Shown here: in pieces, positions 53,740 through 63,261 of the stretch
Position numbering within the stretch: position 1 is the first letter of the stretch
Layout of the letters: each line of letters begins with the position of its first letter
Assembly: GCF_001563265.1 (NCBI RefSeq)
Contig: NZ_CP005084.1
Location: 752,001 to 816,000, forward strand
Source: Sphingobium sp. TKS
GTDB taxonomy: Bacteria; Pseudomonadota; Alphaproteobacteria; Sphingomonadales; Sphingomonadaceae
Reading direction: 5' to 3'
Length of the DNA stretch: 64,000 nucleotides
Notes under the pieces: model-generated
What the model was told of the DNA's origin: nothing
Seen by the model: only the letters and a program-made list of their open reading frames with translations
Databases searched by the model: none
Translations under genes and position numbers: made by a program

Positions 53740-54159
53740 TCAGGCCTCCCTGTCGATGCCCTCATCCGTAAGTGGAATCGGGATTGAACGGAGGAATGGT
53801 TTCAGACGATAGCTCGCAATAAACTCGATGCATCCAGCCTCCAGTTCATGCATGTCCTCATCGAAAATCTGTCGTGGAAAGTGCATCTGATGCTCCAGAA
53901 ACAACATTGGCAAGAGGAGATGCGATGCCGACAATCCAAGACCGTGCGCGCACCGCAAATGGTCGTCGAGCCGGGACTTGGGACTTCCCGATTCGACTTC
54001 CCGGAGCCAGCGTTCACCCATCCCAACCTGGGCTGCCAGCTGCTTCTGCGTCATGCGCTTGTCCCGCCGCCTTTCCTCGATGCGGCGGCCCGAGATCTGT
54101 TTGACCTCGGCTAGAATAGCGGCGCGGCTACCCGGCCGCCTGCTCTGAGTCGACATCAT
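53740..54159 (-). CDS. XRE-family helix-turn-helix regulator
   Basis: 139 residues; HTH is GRRIEERRRDKRMTQKQLAAQVGMGERWLREVESG. The C-terminal part (MLFLEHQMHFPRQIFDEDMHELEAG) is unassigned. GGGAGAACCTG precedes ATG 54159. In an operon with the GntR gene, so it may be a second control layer for the lasso locus. A candidate operator is at 54207-54228. Confidence 0.85.
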   Translation of the reverse strand: MMSTQSRRPGSRAAILAEVKQISGRRIEERRRDKRMTQKQLAAQVGMGERWLREVESGSPKSRLDDHLRCAHGLGLSASHLLLPMLFLEHQMHFPRQIFDEDMHELEAGCIEFIASYRLKPFLRSIPIPLTDEGIDREA

Positions 54160-54206
54160 CAGGTTCTCCCTGAATGTTCCTCAAAGCTTCCATGCACATT
54201 CCGACT

Positions 54207-54228
54207 GTTTCAACTTGTTGTGTGAAAC
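54207..54228. promoter_or_regulatory. candidate operator upstream of XRE gene
   Basis: Inverted repeat GTTTCA-N10-TGAAAC, 48-69 bp upstream of the XRE start codon, in an AT-rich 150-bp gap. Spacing fits a dimeric XRE protein binding its own promoter. Confidence 0.45.
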
Positions 54229-54308
54229 CCTCGGTGCGTCAAATATTATCGTTCTCATTTTGGGAGCAATTACCGTCAGGCTCTTCGATGACCAAAGCCT
54301 GATCCTGC

Positions 54309-54728
54309 TCACTTATCTGCCAGAAGATCGCTCATTCGGCTATACGCCGCTCGCAGGGTCTTGTCCTCGCTGGCGGCCATGAGCGCGATACAGGCTGCAT
54401 AAAGGGCGTTCTTTGTTGGCCGATCGCCAAGATGATCCGATCTTTCCAGGCGATCGCTGATCTTGCCCGCGATTCGCTGCAATCGATCGGACGCCCCGAC
54501 AAAATGCTCCCTTTTCCCGATCAGCCGTCGCAAATGGGGGAGTTCGAGTTCGGCAGCAATCTCCGATGCATCCGACGCTTCCGCGATCAATATGGCTACA
54601 TACAGTGTCGAGCCATAGGAAATCAGGCTGTTCGCGAGTTTTGCCAGACGTGCATGGCAAACCAGGAAGAGATCGGTGCCCTCAGGCGAAAGGCATAGTT
54701 TGTACGTTCTCGATTGGCGTTCTGTCAT
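54309..54728 (-). CDS. hypothetical helical protein
   Basis: 139 residues: YKLCLSPEGTDLFLVCHARLAKLANSLISYGSTLYVAILIAEA then a helical end (NALYAACIALMAASEDKTL). Not recognised; no clear membrane topology. ATG 54728 follows GGGAGACATC; ATG 54764 upstream has no ribosome site. It is the last minus-strand gene before the plus-strand tra operon. The 295 bp to 55024 hold that operon's promoter; no element was pinpointed. Confidence 0.6.
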   Translation of the reverse strand: MTERQSRTYKLCLSPEGTDLFLVCHARLAKLANSLISYGSTLYVAILIAEASDASEIAAELELPHLRRLIGKREHFVGASDRLQRIAGKISDRLERSDHLGDRPTKNALYAACIALMAASEDKTLRAAYSRMSDLLADK

Positions 54729-55023
54729 GATGTCTCCCTCATCCGATTCGAGGTTGGTACTCATGATGATGACGACCCGAACGGAGAATAAAGCCGATTT
54801 TTGACAAGGAAAGCGGCATTTATATGCCGCTTCCGGAAGATGAATGCCGCAATCGGCACAACAGTGCCCTGCCCCTTGCGCGCCTTTTCAAGCTGTGAAC
54901 AACTCGTCTCACGGTCGATGACTGGGAAGCATGTTCCGGCAATTTGTACAGAGCTTCCGCCCACCGATCCCGCCCTCAAAAAAAGGCGTCCGAGAGGATT
55001 TGCCGCTTGCCTGGAGTACCGTC

Positions 55024-55293
55024 ATGGTCCAATCTCCGCCTGTCCTTGGCGCCTGCCTGAGCCTGGCGCTCGCCGCAAACCCGGCGAGCGCAAAACCACT
55101 CCGCTTGGCTTCGACGGATCTGCCCGACCGACTGCGCATCATTCAGGCGAGCGACGCATTCCAGATCGTTGCCCTCCCAGCTGCCGAACCGGCATTCACG
55201 CCGCCCGGCAGCGCAATGGCCGTCGGCAGCAGCATCCGCATCGATGCCGATATTGCTCGCGCGATCACGCAGAACAGCGGAGGCACGCAATGA
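55024..55293 (+). CDS. small secreted protein leading the tra operon
   Basis: 89 residues with a signal peptide (VLGACLSLALAANPASA). The mature part (LASTDLPDRLRIIQASDAFQIVALP) is unassigned. GGAG eight bases before ATG 55024. Its stop overlaps the DsbC-like gene (ATGA), so it belongs to the transfer operon, presumably in the periplasm. Confidence 0.6.
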   Translation: MVQSPPVLGACLSLALAANPASAKPLRLASTDLPDRLRIIQASDAFQIVALPAAEPAFTPPGSAMAVGSSIRIDADIARAITQNSGGTQ

Positions 55294-56084
55294 GCCGCCG
55301 GATGAGTTTCTCACAGGCGGCCGGCGCGGCCCTGCTCCTAGGCGTCAGCATCGGCGGCGCCCAAGCCCAGGCAAAGCCCGACGATGTGCAGCTGCTGCAA
55401 AAAGCGGCGCAGGACGCCGAGCAGAAGCTCCGCCAGAGCTTCACCAACCTTCAGTTCGAGGGGTTCGAGCCAGCGCCGGTCAAGGGGCCGATCTACCAGG
55501 CAAGCGCGGGCAGCCGCATGCTCTATTATGCTCCGGAGAGCGAGCATATCCTTTTCGCGACGGTCTATGACCGCAACGGCGTCAATGTGACGGCGCTGGC
55601 CCAGGATGCGCGAGCGCAGCGGCAGCTTGCCGCGATCGATCCCAAACAGGCGCTGGAGATTGGCCCAAAGGACGCGCCTTCGGTGATCGAATTCACCGAT
55701 CCCGATTGTCCCTATTGCCGCGCGCTCGATCGCTTCTGGACGGCCAAGGCAGCGGAAGGAAAGCCCGTGCGGCGCCTTGTCTATTTCGTCTCAGGCATCC
55801 ACCCCGAGGCCGCGACCAAGGCGGAACATATCCTCTGCGCGCCCGACAGGGAGGCCAGCTTCAAGGCCCTCTATGCCGGCGCGAAGCCCCCTGCCCTGCT
55901 GACATGCCCGGAAGGTCGCGCCAAGGTGGAAGCCGACGCGGCACTGGTGAAAAAGGTGGGCGTCAGCGGTACGCCGACCCTCATCGTGGGCGGCAAGATC
56001 ATCTCGGGTTTCGACCAGGCGGAGATCGAGGCGTTTCTCGGACAAGCCTATGCGGCGAAGGCGTCCACCCATGCGCAGCGCTAA
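55290..56084 (+). CDS. DsbC/TrbB-like periplasmic disulfide isomerase
   Basis: 264 residues with signal peptide (cleavage near AQA). Thioredoxin fold with active site CPYC (Cys140, Cys143) in FTDPDCPYCRALD and cis-proline loop GVSGTPTLIVGG. Such proteins fold cysteine-containing secretion components; TraV below has cysteines. Second gene of the operon. Confidence 0.88.
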   Translation: MSRRMSFSQAAGAALLLGVSIGGAQAQAKPDDVQLLQKAAQDAEQKLRQSFTNLQFEGFEPAPVKGPIYQASAGSRMLYYAPESEHILFATVYDRNGVNVTALAQDARAQRQLAAIDPKQALEIGPKDAPSVIEFTDPDCPYCRALDRFWTAKAAEGKPVRRLVYFVSGIHPEAATKAEHILCAPDREASFKALYAGAKPPALLTCPEGRAKVEADAALVKKVGVSGTPTLIVGGKIISGFDQAEIEAFLGQAYAAKASTHAQR

Positions 56085-56262
56085 CCCTTCCCCTTATCTG
56101 GCGGCTGCCTGGACCGCGCGGCGTCCCGCGTGGACCATGCGGAACGGAATGCCGGCGATCGCGGCCCTCAGGAGCCGTCCGACACGATCATCGGCAGCCT
56201 ACGAGGTCCCTCGCCGGCACATATCCCAAGCGGACGGCTCCTTCTTGCACATGGAGTATGAC

Positions 56263-56580
56263 ATGATCAAAGCCCTTGGACGACGCAGCCTTTCCGCTGC
56301 CGACTATTCGATCGCCGCTCTCCTGGCCATATTTGCGGCCACGGGGATCGCCCATGCTTTCACGGCGCCCGCCGCCGGCGACCTTGGCTACGACATTTAC
56401 GACATCGTCGTGAACCAGGGCGTCAAGGGACCGCTGGGCTTTGTCGGCGGCGTCGCGGCCTTCCTGTTCGGCGTCTCGCGCCTCTTTTCCAACATCATGA
56501 TCGGCATCCCGACGATCGTGGCGGCGGTCTGCCTCATCAAGGCGGATTCGATCCTCCAGACCTTCGGCATGACCATCTGA
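56263..56580 (+). CDS. traA: pilin subunit, TraA/VirB2-like
   Basis: 105 residues: leader of about 32 ending in AHA, then two hydrophobic segments (GFVGGVAAFLFGVSRLF; IMIGIPTIVAAVCLI) separated by a short polar loop, the architecture of conjugative pilins. GGAGTATGAC before ATG 56263. The 178 bp upstream have no convincing gene. Name by position before traL and by topology; sequence similarity to F TraA is low. Confidence 0.7.
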   Translation: MIKALGRRSLSAADYSIAALLAIFAATGIAHAFTAPAAGDLGYDIYDIVVNQGVKGPLGFVGGVAAFLFGVSRLFSNIMIGIPTIVAAVCLIKADSILQTFGMTI

Positions 56581-56701
56581 ACTGATCGGCGCGGGTCGCC
56601 ACACTCTCACGCAACCCACGCCCCCGAGCCTGGAAGCCAATGATGGCTCCCGGGAAACCCCGAGCTCATGCCGGGGAGATGAAGCAGGAGGAGAAGGGAC
56701 A

Positions 56702-56968
56702 ATGGACGAACGCCTGCCCCAGTATCTGCATCGGCCGGTCCAGATCCTATGGTTCGGATCGGACGAGTTCATCCTGGTGGTCTCGACCATCTTCGTCGCC
56801 GTCATCGTCGGCGGGCTGATCGGATGGGCGCTCATCCTTGCCCTTCTCCTTTTCATCCCCTGGAAGCGCAGCAAACCCCGCGGCTTTCTGCCGCATCTCG
56901 CCTGGCGCTGGGGCCTGCTTGGCTTTCGCCATTATCCGGGTCCGACCCAGACCCGCTTTTATGAGTGA
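56702..56968 (+). CDS. traL: conjugal transfer protein TraL
   Basis: 88 residues. PQYLHRPVQILWFGSDEF then a long hydrophobic hairpin (ILVVSTIFVAVIVGGLIGWALILALLLFI) and RGFLPHLAWRWGL is the TraL pattern; inner-membrane part of the F-type secretion channel, equivalent to VirB3. AGGAGGAGAAGG precedes ATG 56702. Confidence 0.9.
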   Translation: MDERLPQYLHRPVQILWFGSDEFILVVSTIFVAVIVGGLIGWALILALLLFIPWKRSKPRGFLPHLAWRWGLLGFRHYPGPTQTRFYE

Positions 56969-56979
56969 GGCTTAAAGCC

Positions 56980-57618
56980 ATGTCGCTCTTCCCAAACCGA
57001 ACTGGCCGCGAGGTCGATCCACTCCTTGGCAAACCGCCAAGCTTCGGCATTCACCGCTATCTCCAGGGCTCCTCCAATCTCTTCGAGGAGAACCGCCTGC
57101 TCAAATTCGCGATTGTGGGCCTGTTCGGCATCACGGCGGTGCTGGGCGCGGTGGTCTATTCGACCGACCAGAACCGGCGCACCGTGGTCGTGCCCTTTGG
57201 CACGGGCGGCGATCTCTATGTGACGGGCTCGAAACCCTCGACGGACTATCTGCGCACCATGACGCGCAACATCGTCGCGCTCTCGGGCACCTATTCCGCC
57301 TATTCGGCAGATCCGCAGTTCCAGGAGCTGCTCTCGATCGTCCATCCGAACGCCTATAACAGTATGCGCGACAGCCTCAACGCAGTGCTGGACGAGCTTT
57401 CCAAAAACCCGACCCTGTCGATCGCCACCTATATCCGTCCCGACCAGCCGGTCAGCTGGACCGACAGGGACATCATCGTTCCGGTCGAGAAGGTCCGCAT
57501 CATCGGCGGCGTGATCCGCAAATTCCGGGGCACGCTGCGCATCGGCTACGGCGTCGAGAACGGCCGCTTCTGGATCACCCGCCTTTCGGAGGAAAAATTC
57601 GATGCCGAGCTTCGGTAA
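56980..57618 (+). CDS. traE: conjugal transfer protein TraE
   Basis: 212 residues. One N-terminal membrane span (FAIVGLFGITAVLGAVVY) and a periplasmic domain with TVVVPFG, YLRTMTRNIVALSGTYS and WTDRDIIVPVEKVRIIGGVIRKF; F-type counterpart of VirB5/VirB8-class scaffold. ATG 56980 (GAGG nine bases upstream) preferred to GTG 56965. Overlaps traK by 17 bp. Confidence 0.9.
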   Translation: MSLFPNRTGREVDPLLGKPPSFGIHRYLQGSSNLFEENRLLKFAIVGLFGITAVLGAVVYSTDQNRRTVVVPFGTGGDLYVTGSKPSTDYLRTMTRNIVALSGTYSAYSADPQFQELLSIVHPNAYNSMRDSLNAVLDELSKNPTLSIATYIRPDQPVSWTDRDIIVPVEKVRIIGGVIRKFRGTLRIGYGVENGRFWITRLSEEKFDAELR

Positions 57619-58369
57619 ACCCCTGCGCGCGTCCGCCGCCCTGCTGGCCATGATCGCGTCGGCGCCGGTCTTCGCCCAGTCCATCGTCGCGCTGCCCGAT
57701 CAGACCAGCACGATCCGGCTGTCGAACCGCGACGTCAATCATGTGATCTGTACAGGCGGCGAGATCGAGGACGTCAAATTCTCGGCGGAAAAGGCGATCG
57801 CGGTCGAGAAGGGCGGCGCGGACGCCTGGATCAAATTCTTGGTGAAGGAAGTCGATGACGCCGGTGCCGTCACGCGCAGCTATGTGACCGCGCCGTCCGA
57901 ATTCTTCATTTCCTGCAATGGCGCCATCTATCCGCTCTATACCGAGCCCTCGGACATTCCCGCCCAGACCGTCACCCTGGTGCCGGGCAGCGCGCAGCGC
58001 GCCAAGGCCAATGACGAATTGCTGGGGCCGCTGGTCGAGGAGGAGCGCGCCGTCTCGATCACGCTCGCTATGCTCCAGGACCGTATCCCGGCGAGCTTCA
58101 CCGCCGTCGCGCCCAAGGCCGAGCGGGTCGTGCTGCCCTCCCTTCCCGCCGCGCGAATCATCGAACGCCGACGGGTCGAGATAGAGGGTTCCGGTCTTTC
58201 GGCATCGGAATATCGGGTCGAAGCGGACGCGGACCTCGGCCTTGATGAGCGGCTGTTCCTCGACCGCGCCTTTGGTGCCCGCGTCTTTGCGGTCAGCGCC
58301 GATCGTCTTTCGCTCAAAGCCGGAGAGACCGCCCGCCTCATCATCGTACGGCGGGGAGCAAACCAATGA
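57602..58369 (+). CDS. traK: conjugal transfer protein TraK (VirB9-like)
   Basis: 255 residues with signal peptide (cleavage near FAQ). STIRLSNRDVNHVICTGG and SEFFISCNGAIYPLY are TraK-like; the C-terminal part is beta-rich. It forms the outer ring of the core complex with TraB and TraV. ATGA overlap with traB. Confidence 0.9.
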   Translation: MPSFGKPLRASAALLAMIASAPVFAQSIVALPDQTSTIRLSNRDVNHVICTGGEIEDVKFSAEKAIAVEKGGADAWIKFLVKEVDDAGAVTRSYVTAPSEFFISCNGAIYPLYTEPSDIPAQTVTLVPGSAQRAKANDELLGPLVEEERAVSITLAMLQDRIPASFTAVAPKAERVVLPSLPAARIIERRRVEIEGSGLSASEYRVEADADLGLDERLFLDRAFGARVFAVSADRLSLKAGETARLIIVRRGANQ

Positions 58370-59721
58370 ACGAGAAGAAGCAAGGCGGGAAAGAAACCCC
58401 GCAGGATCTTGGCGCCCCGATCAAAGGCTTTTCTCGCCCCCCGAAAGATCAAAATGAGGCCAGGGACGGAAAGCAAGGGCAAGCAAAGGATCAGGGCGCC
58501 GTTCGCGGCCCGACCCTGCTCGACCTGAAAACCCACTGGCGCGCCATGTCGGCAAGACAGAAACTGCGCGCCAAGCAGGTGGGCGTGGGAGCAGCGGTCG
58601 CGATCCTGGGCTATGGTCTCTACACAGCGTCCAGCGGTTCCTCCGACGACAAGCCCGATCTGCCCGCAGCCTCGAAGCTGGACATGGGCGCGGGCCTGCG
58701 CGGTGATAGTCTGGAAACCAAGCTGCGCGGTGACCTGCAAAAGGTGCTCGACGGCCAATCCCTGCTGGGCGATCGCATCACCGCGATCGAGGAGGGCAAG
58801 GTCATGCCCGGCAGCAAGGTCGGCGGCACGTCGACCGATGGTGGCGATCTGCCGTCGGCCATGACGGGCACATTGCCGGCCTTCCCGCCGCCACCCAGCG
58901 ACGCGGAGCTGGACAGCGCGATGGGGTCGATCCCGCCGCCTGTACCGCCGGTCGCTCCGGCCGCGCCGCCCGCGCCCCCAGTCGAGAAGACCGTCGGTTC
59001 GATTGGCGCTGCCACCAGCGCCATCATCCCCGCCGCAAACAAGGAGGGCGCCGGGTCCGGCAACGGAAAAAAGTCGCGGACCATCTATTTACCGCCTGGT
59101 TTCATGAAGGCACGGCTCCTGACCGGGATCGACGCACTGGCCAGCCGGGACGCGACCTCGAACCCGGAACCGCTGATCGCCCGCGTGCAGGCCCCCGCCG
59201 TGCTGCCCAATGATGTGAAAGCCAATCTTGCCGGCTGCTTTGTCATCGGCAATGCCACCGGCAGCCTCGCCAAGGAACGGGTCGAGGTCCAGCTGGTGTC
59301 GCTCTCCTGCGTCGATTTCGACGAGCGGTCCGTCGTCGATCAGCCCATCAAGGGCTTCTTCGTCGACACCGATGGAAAGAAGGGGCTTTCGGGCAAGGTC
59401 GTGACCCGCGCCGGCGCGGCGCTGGCCCGATCCTTCATCGCCGGGACCGTGAGCGGCTTTACCAGTTCAGTCGAAAACAGCTTCGGGGACCTCTCCACCT
59501 CCGCCCTGGGTTCGGTCCGCACGCTCGATGCGACCGATGCCGCAAAGAGCGGCATTGCCGGCGGCCTTTCCAAATCCTCCGACAAGCTCACCGATTTCTA
59601 TCTCGACCTTGCGCGCCAGGCTGGCCCCATCGTCGAGGTCGGCGCCGCCAAGGAGGTGGTGGTGGTCATCCAGGAGGGCGTGACCCTCGACATCAAACCC
59701 AGCGCAGGGAGCAAATTCTGA
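58366..59721 (+). CDS. traB: conjugal transfer protein TraB (VirB10-like)
   Basis: 451 residues. One membrane span (about 67-84, VGVGAAVAILGYGLYTAS), proline-rich periplasmic stretch (SIPPPVPPVAPAAPPAPPVE) and TrbI/VirB10 C-terminal domain (IYLPPGFMKARLLTGIDAL, AGCFVIGNATGSLAKERVEVQL, VVVIQEGVTLDI). It spans the periplasm of the core complex. Stop shares a base with the traV start. Confidence 0.93.
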   Translation: MNEKKQGGKETPQDLGAPIKGFSRPPKDQNEARDGKQGQAKDQGAVRGPTLLDLKTHWRAMSARQKLRAKQVGVGAAVAILGYGLYTASSGSSDDKPDLPAASKLDMGAGLRGDSLETKLRGDLQKVLDGQSLLGDRITAIEEGKVMPGSKVGGTSTDGGDLPSAMTGTLPAFPPPPSDAELDSAMGSIPPPVPPVAPAAPPAPPVEKTVGSIGAATSAIIPAANKEGAGSGNGKKSRTIYLPPGFMKARLLTGIDALASRDATSNPEPLIARVQAPAVLPNDVKANLAGCFVIGNATGSLAKERVEVQLVSLSCVDFDERSVVDQPIKGFFVDTDGKKGLSGKVVTRAGAALARSFIAGTVSGFTSSVENSFGDLSTSALGSVRTLDATDAAKSGIAGGLSKSSDKLTDFYLDLARQAGPIVEVGAAKEVVVVIQEGVTLDIKPSAGSKF

Positions 59722-60386
59722 TGGCATATCGTCTTTTGAGGGGCATTCGCCCCATGCCTGACACGCCCGTTGGTGCTGCGCGCCGGGCTGGATCGCCAGC
59801 GCTGCTCGGCATGGCTCTGCTGCTCGCGGGCTGTTCCACCATTGGCTCGGTCATGTCGCCCTACAGCGAGAAGTTCAGCTGCAAGAATAGCGACCATGGG
59901 CAGTGCATCCATCCCGACAAGGCCTATGCCGATGCGGTGGCTGGCGTGCCATCCCGCTCCGATCCCGCGGTCACCCATGACAAGGCTCTTCTCAGCCAGG
60001 GAGACGGTACCGGGACAAGCAGTGCCACCAAGCGGGGCAAGACAGGCCCATCCCCCTATCTTGGCTATCGCGACAGCGTCTATCGGGAGTTGCAGGGCCT
60101 GGTCGATGCGCCGGTCACGCCGATGCTGCGCCCCGGCCGCACGGTGCGCACGCTGATCCTGCCCTATGCCGACCGCGAGCGGCCCGACCGGCTCTACATG
60201 CCGCGCTATGTCTATTCGATCCTCGAGAGGCCCCAATGGGTGGTGGGCGATTATCTGGTGAGCCCGGTCCAGTCCGCGACGGGCGTGCCGGTGCTGGAAC
60301 AGGTGAGGGACAAGGGCGCGTCCGACCGCGCCGTCGAGGGCGAGCCCGCCGATATCCCCGCTACGCCTGAGGAGGCACGGCCATGA
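59721..60386 (+). CDS. traV: conjugal transfer lipoprotein TraV
   Basis: 221 residues. Lipobox LLLAGC near residues 34-39, followed by STIGSVMSPYSEKFSCKNSDHGQCIHPDKAY, the cysteine pattern of TraV. Outer-membrane anchor of the core complex, equivalent to VirB7. The long pre-sequence suggests ATG 59754 may be the true start. ATGA overlap with traC. Confidence 0.88.
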   Translation: MAYRLLRGIRPMPDTPVGAARRAGSPALLGMALLLAGCSTIGSVMSPYSEKFSCKNSDHGQCIHPDKAYADAVAGVPSRSDPAVTHDKALLSQGDGTGTSSATKRGKTGPSPYLGYRDSVYRELQGLVDAPVTPMLRPGRTVRTLILPYADRERPDRLYMPRYVYSILERPQWVVGDYLVSPVQSATGVPVLEQVRDKGASDRAVEGEPADIPATPEEARP

Positions 60387-62902
60387 TCGCGCTCGGTACC
60401 CGCCATGGCGGCGGCCTCACCCGGTCGGACCTGCATCGCGCCGTCGCGCGCGACGCCTATTCCGATTTTCTGCCGCTCGTCGCCTGGAACGAAGAGGAGG
60501 AAGCCTTTCTCTGCATCGACGATGGCTGGGGCCATGCCTGGGAGCTGATCCCGTCGGCCTATATGTTCGCTCATGTCCATCAGGCCTTGCTGGGCCTCCT
60601 CAACATCCATTTTCCCGATGGGACGGTGTTGCAGCTCCACGGTTTTGCCGATCCGCTGATCGACCATGCGCTCGATGCCTTCCTGGATATGAAGACCCGG
60701 CCCGATCCTCTGATCCAGGCATCGGCGCGGCGCACCGCCGATTATCTGCGCGCCGGAACCGAGGGGCTCGACGCGCTTCATGGCATCCCGGTGCGCAATT
60801 TTCGGCTGTTCCTCTCGATCAAGACGCGGGTGGAACTTGGCCATGACCTGCGCCGCCAGATCGAGGAACAGCTCGCCAAGCTTGGTATCCGCCGTCTGCC
60901 GCCCGAGGAACTGGTCAGCTTCTATCGCCGGATCTTCAACGGTCTCTTCGATGCCGCGCCAGGCGTGTTCGCCGATGGCAGTGACGGCCAGCCCGCCCCG
61001 CCTGTTCGCAAGCAGATCATCGATGCAGGCCCCGACCTGCTGTTCGACGGCCCGGAAGTGCATCTGGGCAATCAGGTGGCGCGCTGCCTGACGCCAAGGG
61101 CGCCGGCACGGCGCATCACCGCCGAGCGCGCCAATCGCCTGCTGGGCGGGATGCGCGGGGCGGCCGAGGACAGCGACCAGATTGGCGGCCCTTTTCTCTT
61201 CACGCTCAACATCCTGTTCGATCACAGCCAGTTCGAGATTCACAAGCGCGCCCAGATCCTCTCCGCGCAGAAGGCGGCGGGCAGCTTCGCGGTCGAGGTC
61301 GGCAAGCAGATCGAGGAAATCGGCTGGGTGCTCGATGAGGCGGGCAACAGCCGCTTCCTTTCGGTGATCCCGATGGTCTGGGTCTTCGGCCGCACCAGCG
61401 CCGACGCGCGGGAAATGGCGGCGCGCGCCAAGCGCCTGTGGGAGAGCGAGCCGCTCCCCTGGATGATGCAGGAGGAGAGCTATCTCAATCCGGTCCTGTT
61501 GCCGATGAGCCTCCCCTTCGGGCTCTATCCCGAAAAACGCACGATGCGGATGCTGGAACGCGATTTCCGCATGCCGGTCAAAGCCGCCGTGCTGCTGGCG
61601 CCGGTGCAGACCGACTTTCGCGGCGGCGGTCGCCCGGCCCTTCTTTATACCGGCCGCAAGGGCCAGCTCATCACGCTCGATCTTTTCGATCCGCGCATCA
61701 ACAATTATAATTTCATCGTTTCGGCCGAGAGCGGCGCGGGCAAAAGCTTTCTACTCAACAATCTCTGCCAGCAATATTATGCGCAAGGCGCGCTCATCCG
61801 CATCATCGATATTGGCGGGAGCTATCGCAAACTCTGTACCCTCTGTTCGGGCCGCTATATCGACATTGGCGAAGAGAAGCTTATCCTCAATCCGTTCGAC
61901 ATGGGCTTCGCGCTCGATGGCGACGATCGCCAATCCGCGATCTCCATGGCGGTCGCGATCGTAGCGGAAATGGCCAATGCCGCAACGCGCAAGGGCGTCT
62001 CGACGTCGGAATGGAATCTGCTCAAGTCCGCCGTGCAGTGGACGATCGACGAAGGTCATGCCGAGGAAGGGATAGATAGCGTCCGGGCATGGCTTGGCGC
62101 CTATCCACAATTTGCAGCGTCCGATCTCGACCGGGTCGATCATCTGGTTCCGGCCGCGCGGGAACTCGCCTTCAACCTGCGCGATTTTGGCAGTGACGGC
62201 GCCTATGGCCATTTCTTCAACGGTCCCTCGACCTTCGACATCAGCAACGATGAATTTGTGGTTCTGGAGCTTGAGCGGCTCAAAGCCATGCCGGACCTGT
62301 TCAACGTCATCGTCATGGTCGTGGTGAACGCGGTCACCCAGGAACTCTATCTGTCCGCGCGCGACCGGCCGCGCTTTGTCCTGTGCGATGAAGCCGCCCA
62401 GTTCATGACCCGAAGCGAAGGGCAGGACTTGTCGCGCCTCGCCGAGGCTTTCGGCCAGGGCTATCGCCGCGCGCGCAAATATCAGGGCAGTTTCGGTGTC
62501 GTCCTCCAGAGCATGAACGACCTGCTGCTCTTCGGCGGCACCGGACAGGTGATCCTCGAAAACGCGGCGACACGCTTCCTGCTTCAGGGGTCTACCTATG
62601 CCCAGGCGGTCGAGAACAAGATCCTCGACTATTCGGGATTTGTCCTCGATCTGCTCAAATCCGTCCGTAACGCCAAGCCCCATTATAGCGAGATCTTTAT
62701 CGACTCTCCCCTGGGGCTGGGCGTGGCCCGGCTGGTGGTGGACCCCTTTTCCTACTGGATCAACACCAGCGCGCCGCAGGAGGTCGCGGCCTTTGAAGCG
62801 CTGATCCGCGCTGGGCGCAGTCCACTCGAAGCCGTGTGCGAGCTGGCCGGGGTCGATCCCGCCGAAATCCTGCCTGCAATCCAAGATGGAGGGGCAGCAT
62901 GA
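60383..62902 (+). CDS. traC: type IV secretion ATPase TraC (VirB4-like)
   Basis: 839 residues. Walker A VSAESGAGKSFLLN near residue 450, FVVLELERLKAMPDLF, and Walker B region RFVLCDEAAQFM; ends of the protein match TraC. Energises pilus assembly and transfer. Coupled to traV upstream (ATGA) and to the small membrane gene downstream (ATGA). Confidence 0.95.
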   Translation: MIALGTRHGGGLTRSDLHRAVARDAYSDFLPLVAWNEEEEAFLCIDDGWGHAWELIPSAYMFAHVHQALLGLLNIHFPDGTVLQLHGFADPLIDHALDAFLDMKTRPDPLIQASARRTADYLRAGTEGLDALHGIPVRNFRLFLSIKTRVELGHDLRRQIEEQLAKLGIRRLPPEELVSFYRRIFNGLFDAAPGVFADGSDGQPAPPVRKQIIDAGPDLLFDGPEVHLGNQVARCLTPRAPARRITAERANRLLGGMRGAAEDSDQIGGPFLFTLNILFDHSQFEIHKRAQILSAQKAAGSFAVEVGKQIEEIGWVLDEAGNSRFLSVIPMVWVFGRTSADAREMAARAKRLWESEPLPWMMQEESYLNPVLLPMSLPFGLYPEKRTMRMLERDFRMPVKAAVLLAPVQTDFRGGGRPALLYTGRKGQLITLDLFDPRINNYNFIVSAESGAGKSFLLNNLCQQYYAQGALIRIIDIGGSYRKLCTLCSGRYIDIGEEKLILNPFDMGFALDGDDRQSAISMAVAIVAEMANAATRKGVSTSEWNLLKSAVQWTIDEGHAEEGIDSVRAWLGAYPQFAASDLDRVDHLVPAARELAFNLRDFGSDGAYGHFFNGPSTFDISNDEFVVLELERLKAMPDLFNVIVMVVVNAVTQELYLSARDRPRFVLCDEAAQFMTRSEGQDLSRLAEAFGQGYRRARKYQGSFGVVLQSMNDLLLFGGTGQVILENAATRFLLQGSTYAQAVENKILDYSGFVLDLLKSVRNAKPHYSEIFIDSPLGLGVARLVVDPFSYWINTSAPQEVAAFEALIRAGRSPLEAVCELAGVDPAEILPAIQDGGAA

Positions 62903-63261
62903 TGCGCAAGCCTTCCACCCATCCCGATCAGCTGCCCCTGGGGTTCGGCAAGGATGCCGAGATCGAGCGGATCATCGAGGCTCGGGTCGCGATCCGCGCG
63001 GAGGCTGAGGCCATCCGATGGCGCTTTCGGCTGATGGTGATCGAAACCATATTGCTGACCAGCCTGGTGATCGTGACCGGCCTGATGCTGCATCAGCCGC
63101 CCATGCTGATCGCGCGCGGCGCGGTGCTGATCGGCGTCACCTGCCTCAGCACAGGCCTGCTGCTCATCCTGCTCACCGGCTTGACGGGGAAATGCCTCTC
63201 AGCGTTGCGCAGCTGGAAAGCCCGGCGTTCCAATCTTCTCGCTGGCTGGAAGCGGCCATGA
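62899..63261 (+). CDS. small membrane protein in the traC-traW slot, 1
   Basis: 120 residues; soluble N-terminus (LPLGFGKDAEIERIIEARVA), then two hydrophobic segments (LMVIETILLTSLVIVTGLML; AVLIGVTCLSTGLLLILLTGL) and a basic tail. Not recognised by name; F carries TrbI-type small proteins here, so a TrbI-like role is possible. Overlaps traC (ATGA) and the next gene (ATGA). Confidence 0.65.
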   Translation: MMRKPSTHPDQLPLGFGKDAEIERIIEARVAIRAEAEAIRWRFRLMVIETILLTSLVIVTGLMLHQPPMLIARGAVLIGVTCLSTGLLLILLTGLTGKCLSALRSWKARRSNLLAGWKRP

